A DNA stretch of 64,000 bases. It comes from Epiperipatus broadwayi (taxonomy: Eukaryota > Onychophora > Udeonychophora > Euonychophora > Peripatidae). Position numbers and translations under genes: made by a program. The stretch spans positions 124,001 to 188,000 of the forward strand of contig JAQFVV010000322.1 of NCBI GenBank assembly GCA_028023455.1, given 5' to 3'. Each line of letters opens with the position of its first letter. The first letter of the stretch is position 1. Below, piece by piece: positions 36,061 through 46,236 of the stretch. The notes below the pieces were generated by a model that was not told where the DNA came from, did not search any database, and saw only the letters and a list, made by a program, of their open reading frames with translations.

Positions 36061-38945
36061 CAGCGCTTCTTAAACTTTTTTCATTCATGATTCCTTTTTA
36101 TGATTGAGATTTTTTTGCCACCCCAGATATTAAATATAAAATAGATATAGAAATAAATATTCCCATAAAGAATTTATTTCTTTGATAAACAATATACATA
36201 TGAAAATAAGTAGTTTTAGGATTTGTTTTAAGTATACAAAAATTAATGAAAGAAAATTACGTTTTAATGATATGGATGTGCTTTTTTTTTGCTGCATAAC
36301 AAATTAAATCTTGGTGAAATATTTGATACTGCTGGATGTAAAGCATCATCAACATTTTTCAGTATTGAACGATATTTGGATTTAATATACATTAAAGCTG
36401 AAAAAGTCATTTCACATAAGTATGTGGTGCTGAATGGCAGAAGAACATTTAATGCCATTTCAGAAATTGTGGGAAATTCAGTCCTAGCTCCAATCCAGAA
36501 TTCAGTCAAGGATTTTTGTGGAAAGTCAAGTTTTAAGTTTGAGTCACTTGATAGCTCAGCAAATTCCTCTTGGGCTTTATATGGCAGGTGATTAATCTCA
36601 TTAATGTCAATCAAAAATGGTCTTTGAATCCAAGATAACTTTTTGAAATCTAAATTCGATATAAAGTATTTGCAAAACTGTGTTTCTAGGGTTTTTAAGT
36701 GATCTATAATAATTTTTGCAATTAAAGTTTTACAATTATTTTTTTCAATTATAAAATTGTCGATAGTCGAAAACATTTCCAATGAATCATTTTCCACCCT
36801 ATTCTTCCAAATGTTGATCTTTTTAATAAAACCTTCAATTTTATCATTCAAAGTAAAAATATTGCTATTTTTTCCTTGAAGAGACAAGTTAAGATCATTT
36901 AGCTTCTCAAAAATATCAGACAAATAGCACAGCTTTGATAGCCATAAGTCATTTTGAAAAAGAGCAGCAAGATCAGATTTTTGTTCGGTTAAAAATACAA
37001 TAATTTCTTTTTTAATAACAATAATCTTCTTAAACTTTGCCCTCTTGACATCCATCTTACTTCTGCATGTAATAATAAATTTTTGTATTCAGAGTCCATG
37101 TCTTTACAAAGATTTGAAAATAAATGGCTGTTAAGGACGGCTTTTAATAAAGTTTATAATTTTGACAGCATCCTGAAGCACATCGTTCAATTCCGTTGCT
37201 AATTTTTTTGCTGCAAGGGCCTCTCGATGGATCAGGCAGTGTGTAAAAGTTACATGATTATTACCAGAAGCTTTAACAAATGATTTAAAACCAATATTTT
37301 CACCAGTCATTGCTTTTGCACCATCTGTGCATACTCCAAAGCAATTTTTCCATTCTAAACCTTCAGTTTTAAAAAATTTGTCTACTTTATTATATATGTC
37401 TTCCCCTCTTGTATGTTCTTCCAAAGAACGACAAAATAACAATTTTTCCTCAATGTTTTCTTTATAAATGTATCTGATATACACTAATAATTGAGCTATT
37501 TTTGAAATATCAGTTGTTTCATCCAACTGAATTGTAAATATTGGGCTTTCTTTAAGTCTAGTAATAAGTTGCTCAAATTGGTCATTGCTAATTTCAGAAA
37601 TTCTATTAGTGACAGTGTCATTTGACAAAGGAATTTTCCGAATTTCATCACCATATTTACTTCCATGAAGTATTTCTACCATTTTAATAGCAGCAGGTAA
37701 TATAAGATCTTCTCCAATGGTGTATGGCTTTTTATTTTTAGCAATCAGATATGAAACTTCATATGATGCGAGTAAATATTTTTCATTAACAGTTATAAAT
37801 TTCTCAAAATATTGTTTTTCTTTATTTGAAGTTTTTAACAGTCGTTCAAAATATTCTTTTGGTTTATTGACATATGAAGGATGCTTGGATTCAAAATGCC
37901 TTTTTAATTTTGATGGTTTCATACTCTCCATAGACAAAACATTATTGCAAATTAAACAAAGAGGTTGTTCATTACCATCACAGTTGTTGAAAGTAAAGCC
38001 AAATTGGAGAAATGTCTCATCATATTTTCTTTTTCACATCTTAGATGCCTCTTTCTGATTATGAGATCCTGCTTGAAGAGACTTTGTAGCATTGCCATCT
38101 GCATCATTACCTTTGGTACTCAAGTTCAACCATTTATCCATGGGTAAAAAGTATTTTTATCCTAAAATATAAATAAAATAACAGTACTTATTAGTTAGCA
38201 GAGACACCAAGTGGCAGCCGTGTTTTTTGTTTAATTATACGAAGCATATTTACTCCCGTATGTTCTATTTTTTAATATCCCCATATGTTTTATTTTTTAA
38301 TATTTAAAAAATATCAATAAATCAATTATAAATTACCTGTTAAGTTTAAAAAATAGGAATATGTTTTTACTTGTTAATAAATAAATGACAATAAGTTTCA
38401 AATAAAAAATAAATTTTTATAATAACTAATAGGATGATAAATTTTGAATAAAAAAGTGAGAAAAAAAAGTATACAAGCATTTTTATATATAAAAAATAAC
38501 ATCTTTCATAATATTTATTCAAATAAATACTAACCTTAGTCGAGTAAAACAGTAAAATACAATATTGTATTGTTCTTGCGATGTGGACACTTGTTGAAAT
38601 GAAACCGAAATAAATAACTTGACCGGAAATGCATTATATAATCACAGTGATGCCAACCTTATTCTCACCACTGCAGCATATATTTTGATTCTGAAATAAC
38701 TTAAATTCTGAAATTGCAATGCGACACCACTATTATGATGTATTTAGTGTTATTTTTCAATATATAAATATAATTTACAGCCCAATTGGCCATCATTACA
38801 ATTTTATAATTGCGCTGTACAGAAAACATAATATTAAATTAAAGAGAATGAAGGGATTGTGACTAATATTTCTTTAAATTCATGTATCTGAATTAAATTT
38901 TCGCGACCCCAAATGGGGTCACAACCCACAGTTTAAGAAATGCTG
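36061..38945 (-). mobile_element. hAT DNA transposon (ZBED/Buster-like), complete with ends
   Basis: The left end CAGCGCTTCTTAAACTTTTT and complemented right end CAGCATTTCTTAAACTGTGG are hAT-type terminal inverted repeats. Flanking 8-mers CACTACAG (36053-36060) and CATTACAG (38946-38953) are a target-site duplication with one later substitution. The element is 2,885 bases with one broken minus-strand transposase gene. Subterminal TGGGGTCGCGA/TGACCCC motifs are seen at the right end. Confidence 0.93.
36264..38141 (-). pseudogene. hAT transposase pseudogene with BED zinc finger (ZBED5/SCAND3-like)
   Basis: Starts at the ATG at 38141 (MDKWLNLSTKGNDADGN). Domains in order: a conserved KRKYDETFLQFGFTF leader; a BED-type finger with CLICNNVLS and HFESKH; the catalytic core around FTIQLDETTD and FGVCTDGAKAMTG; HCLIHREALAAKKL; LHAEVRWMSRG; and the C-terminal dimerisation region with LPFSTTYLCEMTFSALMYIK. 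Total of about 625 codons is near the usual size for this family. It is dead: an in-frame TGA at 38034-38036, a frameshift near 37135 and another near 37010. Damage is light, so the protein is readable almost throughout and the insertion is younger than the hAT at 9368. Not expected to be expressed as a host gene. Confidence 0.92.
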
Positions 38946-38953
38946 CATTACAG

Positions 38954-39474
38954 TATATATGAAATAAAAATAAAATTTTTAGGCATCAATTTTTTTTATA
39001 AGATGCTGCCATCCAGATGAACATTTTATAAGAACAAACAAAATCTCACATTATATTCATAACTTTTATATAGCTGAACTGCCAGATCATCTATTGTGAT
39101 AGAATGAAGAACACATGTTCCTTATAGAAGATATAAGTAACTATTACATTTTAGTCTAATTTTTTTAAAATGAAAGTCTGGTTTAGCACTTTTTTAAATT
39201 TTAACACTATACTAATTTTTAATTGTTTATATGTGAAAGATAACAGTATCCATGCTCTTATATAACAAATCTTAATTGCTATTTTAAACAAACAGTATGT
39301 TGAATAAGGCAAGAGCAGTTACATGATTTTTATCAATCTTAAAGTATTCATTATAATTATTATTAAAGTAAAATGTTGTTGTTGTTTTTTTTGCAATAAA
39401 GTAAAATATTAAAAAGAATTGAAGATTTTTTAATAGTGCTAAAAATGAAAAATAGTTTTGTCTTAAATGCTATC
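38954..39474 (+). other. TAF1 intron 4 between two hAT elements
   Basis: AT-rich, no recognisable feature. Confidence 0.7.
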
Positions 39475-40084
39475 ACTTACAGCAGTGATCTTCAACCTTT
39501 TTACACCTGTGGACTGGCAAAAATAAGGATAAGATTTTGCGGACCGGCAGAAGTTTACAGATAAATTTTCTTAAAGACGTAACCTGCTTATGGTGTTGCT
39601 TACCTTCACCTGCTGAACACTCTTTCTCAAGTTGCACAGTTATATTGCTACAGAAAACAATACAATAACAATCATTGTCATTAATGTGCTTGCATTTCTA
39701 TGTTTATTATTTCATTGTTAAAACATGCAAGAATAAAATGTTATTCACGTGAATGTTGGGAAATATCACAGCTAGTGTAATTACATGATTATGATAAATG
39801 TAATATTTGTATTTAATGTTAAATATACAAGATGAAGTTATATATATGGAGGTTGTCTTTTGATAGTAACAAGGGCAAAATAGAAATCGCGTAATTAAAA
39901 TCACCGTACAGCCAAAAAAAAAGCAGCCATATTTTAAATCTGAAAAAATAAAAGAAACGTGTAAAAGTCTGAAGTTTTCATGTTATTGTAAATTTTTTTT
40001 GTGTGCTGGTGTGTTGAAAGGATCAAAAAGTGTAATTAATACGAAAAAGTTTTTTTTTTAAATGGTAAAATAGACATCGCATAA

Positions 40085-40935
40085 TAGAAATAAGTTTTGA
40101 TCTTATTTTAATTTTTTTTTTGGGGGGGGGGGCGGAAGTGGGTTGAGAAATACTTTGTCTTCACTGAGACAAAAGACAGTGACCAAAGTTATTTTTTGTT
40201 TGTTTTTATTTTTAAAAAAAGGTAACAGAAATTGGTTTTAAAAATAAAAGTTTTTATATTTTAGCAGTATACAAATAAAGCCAAAAAAAATATCGCCTTA
40301 TATACCAAAAAAAAGTGGGCGTATTTTTAAACAAAAAAAAAAGAAAACAAAATTTGAAAAAGTCCGAAGTTTTGATCTTATTTTAATTTGGGGGTGGGGG
40401 GTGGTGGATTGAGAAATACTTTGTAAAAGTTAGAGACAGAAATTTTTTGGTTGTTTTTCTTTTTAAAAATGGTGATAAAAATTGATTTCAAAAATAAAAG
40501 TTAATGCCGAAAAAGATCTTATTTTAATTTTTTTTTTTTTTTGGGGGGGGGGGAGTGGGTTGAGAAATACTTTGTCTTCACTGAGACAAAAGATAGAGAC
40601 AAAAGTTATTTTTGGTTTGTTTTTATTTTTAAAAAAATGTACTAAAAATTGGTTTTAAAAATAAAAGTTTTAGTATATCAGCGGTATACAAATAAAGGCC
40701 AAAAAGATATTGCCTTATAGGTCAAAAAAAAGTGGCCGTATTTTTAAACAAAAAAAAACAAACTGAAACTTGAAAAAGTCAAAAGTTTTGATCTTTATTT
40801 TGGGGTGGGGGGGGGGTATATTGAGAAATACTTTGTAAAAGTTAGAGACAGAAGTTATTTTTTGGTTTTTATTTTTTAAAAAAAGATAATAAAAATTTAT
40901 TTCAAAAGTAAAAGTTAAAGCCCAAAAAAAAAATC
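40085..40935. repeat. Two-level tandem repeat, higher-order unit of about 417 bases
   Basis: GTTGAGAAATACTTTGTCTT occurs near 40142 and 40559; the variant ATTGAGAAATACTTTGTAAA near 40409 and 40825. The two variants alternate as A-B-A-B, so a unit that was itself a duplication has duplicated again. Each copy carries long G runs preceded by T runs, then AAAATAAAAGTT and GTATACAAATAAAG. Translations across it (40715-40960, minus) are artefacts. Confidence 0.85.
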
Positions 40936-41029
40936 GCCGTATAGCCAAAAAAAAAACCACTAAAAATGAAATATTAAAAGAGGGAATAGAAAAAATTTAA
41001 GAGATCAAAAAAAGTCACGTTCTGATGTG

Positions 41030-43152
41030 ATGTACTGTAGTTTCTCTTTAAACGAAGTCAAGAATCTCTCAGCAATTATGCCCATAGAAATCTGCTAGCT
41101 ACTTTATTTTACATTCCCTAGTCTAAGTTTTCCCATATTCTGCTCCATCCCATTTCCACAATATAATCCTTGTCAACTTTATGGCCTTTATATCTAAATC
41201 CCCCTTATCTTTTCCCAAACCTAACATAAAAACCAATAATCCACTTTCTGTATAATCACTTTTTTCATATTTATTCTTCCATGACTTCATTATATGTGCC
41301 CTTTCTGTTTTCAAGCATTTACATTCAATTAAGAGATGCCTAATATTTTCTATTCCTTCCTTACATAATTTACAGACTAAATCTCCCATATTTTTCCATT
41401 TACATGTATATTCTCTTATTGATAAAGATCCCGTTCGAGCCTTAAACAATAAACTACTTTCCTTACTAATATTATATATTAACTCGTACCTAATATTCTG
41501 TTTATTTCTATATATATTTAAAGTCTTTTTACTCTCCATACTAGTTCTCTCTAACTCCCTATTCTTTATTCATAAATCTATTCTTTTATCCCATTCCTTA
41601 CCACTATAACACTCAACAATTCTTCTAACACAATCATCCCAACTTTTGTACAAATATACTGATATAAATTCTTTATCCAAATCTTTTACATACTGCATTA
41701 GCTTTCTCACCGTCTTGTTACTCAATTAAATACTATTATGGCTATTCTTTTATTATCCATAAACTGCAATCTACCAAACATTTTCATTTTACTTTTTGCA
41801 TCTCTCATATGAAAACTTGACCATCCCATTTCTCCTTGAATTGCCTCCCTTGCTGTCCATACATCTGCATCCAATGCATGTCTTCCTACTTCCCTTTGAA
41901 CTTGTTCTAAGTAATTTAATACCCCCTTACTAAGACATAATGCATCATTACCATATGTTACCCCTTCTACTGCAATGCCCTTCCATATAATTCTAGCTAC
42001 ATCATATTTATTATATGAAAACATTGTTAATTTCTTTATCAATCCCTTTCTTTCCTTTGCTTCATTTATCAATTTTTTCTCCCATTTGTCCAAATAATTA
42101 TTCTGATTACTTAAAATAATTCCCAAATAAATATATCTATTCACCGCACTTAACTTAATATCTCCCAATAAAAATCCTACATCTTCTCTTTCCCCAGTAT
42201 TAACCATCATTATATTTGATTTTTCTTCACTAAATTTATTCCCCATCTCTTTACCCACCCTTGCACACGTCCTCAGCATAACTTCCATATCTTCTCCTTT
42301 TTTCTGCACACAAAAATATATCCACAAATAAAAAAGACCTGACAAAATATATACTACCTATTAACGGTATCTCTATCCCTCTTCCTAATCTTTCTATTGC
42401 TCTTTCCATTTCACTCAGCTATAACACAAACAAAATAGGTGACATAGGGCATCCTTGCCTTAGTCCCACCCCATTTTTAACTTTAACTGATTTTATATTC
42501 CCTAATTGATATATATAATAATTATTTTTATATAATTTCTTAATAATAACTACTAAAGCTTCATCCATTCCCAACTTTGCTAAACTTATTCATAATCTTT
42601 TTTTTTTTTTACTCTATCATATGCCTTCTCCATATCTATAAAACTCATATATAACTGTTTACCTGAAATCCTCATATCCATAAGTTGTGTAACTACAAAT
42701 AAACTATCTCCTATATGCCTATCTAATCTAAAAACTCTTTGCATTTCCCCCACTACATTATTCTCTTCCATCCATTTTACAACTCTTCTAACCACCATAT
42801 ATGAGAAAACTTTATATAAAACTGATGTTACCGCTATCGGTCTATAATTATTTAACTTTCTATAATCCTTACCCTTTTCTTTAAATAATAATCTTACTCT
42901 TGTATTACTCCAACTCCTTGGCAAAACTCTATTCTGTGCCATCTTATTAAAACAGGATAATAACTTTACTTTTGTTCTATATCCTAAATTCATTACCATC
43001 TCTGCTGCCCATCCTTCTAAACTTCATGCCTTTCCACTTTTTAATTTCTTCTCTACCTCATTCAATTCATTTTCTGAAAACTTAATATTCCCATTACTAT
43101 ATGCTTTCATGTTTTCTGTCACTCTATCCACATCTTTTCTATATTCATTGCA
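41030..43152 (-). pseudogene. Non-LTR retrotransposon ORF2 fragment (RT to C-terminal zinc-like motif), 5'-truncated
   Basis: Minus-strand translation gives reverse-transcriptase landmarks in order: NNYRPIAVTSVLYKVFS (about 42835), the motif-A segment LYMSFIDMEKAYDRV (about 42640), GLRQGCPMSPILFVL (about 42430), a damaged catalytic box reading FVDIFLCAEK where YADD is expected (about 42320), and RYIYLGIILSNQ (about 42130). The C-terminal CKLCKEGIENIRHLLIECKC (about 41360) is a CxxC-H-C motif typical of several LINE clades. Frameshifts lie near 42590 and 42310, and a stop near 42425, so it is inactive. It begins in the RT N-terminal region (5'-truncation is usual for LINEs) and lies inside the hAT at 39483-43517. 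Related pieces are at 54905-57209 and 57847-60606. Confidence 0.9.
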
Positions 43153-43525
43153 TAGCAACGCCAACAAGCGGCCGTGATTGGCTATCAAAAGACAACCGGA
43201 GTTTGTATAATAAAAAACTTTTTTTTTTTTTAGAAAAGTAATAAAAAATTTAATTCTATTCCCCCCCTTCCCCCATAAACATCTGTGATAAATACAAAAA
43301 AAAAAATTAATTTATGTATGATTGATTACATTTTGTTTTTGTTCTGTTTCTTTTTTTTTTAATCAGATGAAAAATTAAATAAAAATTGTTTATATTAATT
43401 AAAAATTTAAAATCTTATTATTTTGTTATTACAAACTTTCTTGCCAGTCTAGCATGGACCGGCAGAAAACTTCTGCGGCCCGGCACCAGTCCGCGGACCG
43501 GTGGTTGAAGACCACTGACTTAGAG

Positions 43526-43959
43526 CATCACTGCAATAGAACTGATTAGAACATCAGAATTTGTACACATATTTAACTAGGACATGCTGCTAGATCATTA
43601 TTTGTTCTAGAACGATAAACGCGTCATTTGCAGAAAATATATTATTAACAATATTCCATATACTATCTATTTTAAGAGCACAAAAAGATACTAATAAATA
43701 AACTTGTTTTTTCTTTAAGGATCATGAGTTTTTTATTATTACACAATAGATGATTCACAGTTTTGCCACTGAAATATACATGAGAATATGATTTGTTTTT
43801 TCCTATATTTTCTGTTAGGTTATAGCATTTAATACAAAGCTCATTTAATTTTTCAACACTATTGAGATTGTTAAGAAAAATCTTCGATCTTTTTGTCATA
43901 TATATATTATAAAAACATAAAAATAGAGTATATATTTTTAATATTCAACTAAATTTTTA
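43526..43959 (+). other. TAF1 intron 4 sequence
   Basis: AT-rich, no recognisable feature; the minus-strand frame 43672-43899 has no family match. Confidence 0.6.
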
Positions 43960-44480
43960 GGCATACATACTATACCGGTTGCCTATTAAACCGTTCCTAA
44001 AAGGGATTGTGAGATCCAAAACAAACATGATACAGCGTAAAGATTTATTTATTTTTCTTATATCAATAGTTGTTCATTATCAACACAAGAGGGCGCCAGA
44101 TACGATGATTTGATTCATAATTTAATTTCTCGCATCACCTTACGTCATATCAAAACGATTTTGAAGTCTAATCCCTGCCCATAAGCTCGAACTCCCAGCA
44201 TGGACCAATAGGGGTCATTCAGGGTCGCGATGTGATTGCCTTCAAGACTATTATTCTGGCAAATGACACAATATTAACCAATGGATAAGAAGATCGGTAG
44301 ATTAACAGATCGGTCCAAGCATTGGATGGGATCATTGGTTATTTATAACTAATACGAATGTTCGGTTGAGGCATCATTAGAATAAACAACTAGACGCTTA
44401 TAATACCATCCCCCTTTTATCATACGATCCAATAGAATTATTTATACTAGCTCTATTGACATTTTACTTATCTTTATTAA
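43960..44480 (-). mobile_element. LTR-like block, possible solo LTR
   Basis: A GC-richer island. On the minus strand TTATAAATAACC (about 44340-44352) is a TATA-like motif followed about 300 bases later by AATAAATAAAT (about 44042-44052), the arrangement seen in LTR promoters and polyA sites. No coding region and no primer-binding site recognised, so the class is unknown. Confidence 0.4.
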
Positions 44481-45099
44481 TAATAGGCCCTCCCAACTCT
44501 TAAACCTATGTTAACTATATAATAAGTAAACATCGTGACTTACGGCACGATGTTTATGAATGAAATTTAAAAGAGATAAAAAAAACAAAAAAAAAATATA
44601 AGAAAGACAAATTTAAAAGTAAAATAATTAATTGCATGAATAAATGCTAACAATAATAACAACTTCAAAAAAAATATATATATATTTTAATTATAGAAAT
44701 GATTTGAGGAATGCTCGACTAGTTTAGATAAAAAAATTTTATTGATCATAAAAAAATGAAATATTGATTAATAGCTTTATTTGCACGCACATACGCGCAT
44801 TCTCGCACTCGCACAGAAAAGAACATATTATGCATAATAAACATGGGTGATAAAATATATTTCCTCCTTTACATTTTGAAGGTAGGTGTGTGTTATAATT
44901 TATCTGCGAAAGAAAATAATAATTAGGATCAAAGTTCATAACTGGAAAAGTCCGAAGATTTAAATATGATGGACTATGTAGCATCGGATATTTTTATTTA
45001 CGAAAGTTGAGATTAAAATAATAAGATTTAATATATGAGAGATTATGGATCATTTTATATGTGTTTTACGAAGGTCGAATTTAATTAATTATGAGATTG
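44481..45099. other. AT-rich sequence with a strong hairpin
   Basis: Contains a perfect 11-bp stem TAAACATCGTG (44527-44537) and CACGATGTTTA (44546-44556) around an 8-base loop. Otherwise A-rich and featureless. Confidence 0.5.
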
Positions 45100-45770
45100 C
45101 CTTTTAAGTTTACGTAAAGAATGAATGAAAGCATTATATAAAAAAAAATGTTTACCTAGGATTTTGCTTAGTCTTCTGCTGCTTCTAATTTGGTGAAGGT
45201 TCGAACCTGATGGATGATGTTTCCATAATACATGGTTATTCATTTCACATAAGTTCAGCGTAGTATGTTTGGACGATTCTTGTATATTAAACGGAACAAC
45301 GTCCTTAGACTGATTGGAGCACTATGTTCGGACGGTATTGTTGTTGATCATTCATAGCTGTGGAGATGTTCTGGCGGCGGAGCGTCGGTCAATCACTGAA
45401 GGGTTTTCTAGCCCATCATGACGATCGACGCTCTAAATGTTAATTTCACAGTGATCATGTTGGATAAACCGGAAAGCAAAAAAAAAGAGAAAAGTTCTAG
45501 TTGTAGCTTCCGGAGGAATCTAGAAAAAAAAACTATAAGCATAAGCGAAAACAAAAAAAAAAGGAGTGTAAAAAGACAGGCCTTTTCTTTAGATTTAGAT
45601 TCATATTTATATGGGTTGGTTATTATCTGAGGATCGAATCTCCACCCAGAGTTCAATATTCTTTGAGTTGTCGTTGGGGTCCGTGTCCTACGTAATGTCC
45701 ACTCAATCCATATGCTTGAGGCAATCTTAGGTTTGTGCAATCTCATATTACAATCTCAGTTAGAAAAATT
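45100..45770. other. GC-richer block, unclassified (element remnant?)
   Basis: Markedly richer in G and C than its surroundings, with an 11-bp stem GAGCGTCGGTC (45380-45390) / GATCGACGCTC (45423-45433). It may belong to the same insertion as 43960-44480. The frames at 45408-45746 (-) and 45418-45630 (+) overlap each other and match nothing I know. One contains GGTTCGAACC near 45199, which looks like a tRNA T-arm, but no tRNA folds around it. Confidence 0.35.
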
Positions 45771-46236
45771 CATACTTATTCACACCTTTTATGCATACAT
45801 GTGTGCGTGTTTTAAGAGAACAAATTAACTTACATTAGTTTAAAAGTTGAGCATTTAATCTGTCTCAAAATCACTTCTATAAGCTTTTAACTTTCACTAC
45901 AGTTACAATCTAAAACAAAACCCCTTTTAATTACCCCCGCGGCATATACAAGGAGAAATCACTTATTGAGATTTAAAATGGCATGTTAGTAGTATTTTAT
46001 ATTTTACTTTTTCTTTCTTTTTAGAGATTATCACTATAGTAGATTGTATGAAAGCCTTAACTATTTAATCAGAAATATTAACATTTTATTTTACAGTGTA
46101 TTTTATAACGCATTGAAAGAAAACTACATTTATTTTTATTATCATACGTTGAAAGTGAAAGAAGAGAAAAAAATATAGAGTGTTTACATTGCTCGTGTGT
46201 GTGCGTATATACCTGTACCGACTTTGTCTCGGTACA
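45771..46236 (+). other. TAF1 intron 4 sequence
   Basis: AT-rich. A 7-bp hairpin GTACCGA (46215-46221) / TCGGTAC (46229-46235) touches the start of the Penelope-like element. Confidence 0.6.

Larger units (their letters stand above)
39483..43517. mobile_element. Non-autonomous hAT-type element carrying a nested retrotransposon
   Basis: Left end CAGTGATCTTCAACCTTTTT and complemented right end CAGTGGTCTTCAACCACCGG are hAT-like inverted repeats, with GGACCGGCAGAA motifs just inside both ends. Flanking 8-mers ACTTACAG (39475-39482) and ACTTAGAG (43518-43525) differ by one base and fit a target duplication. The element's own sequence (about 1.9 kb after removing the nested insert at about 41030-43152) codes for no transposase and is mostly tandem repeat. 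It must have been moved by a related autonomous hAT. Confidence 0.85.

Noticed and set aside
36289-36591. 100-codon plus-strand frame
   Set aside because: Antisense shadow of the hAT transposase relic at 36264-38141.
37717-38147. Plus-strand frames of 113 and 60 codons
   Set aside because: Antisense shadows of the same hAT transposase.
40715-40960. 81-codon minus-strand frame rich in Phe
   Set aside because: Translation of A-rich tandem repeat DNA.
45190-45215. tRNA gene suggested by GGTTCGAACC
   Set aside because: No A-box at a suitable distance upstream and no acceptor or anticodon stems.
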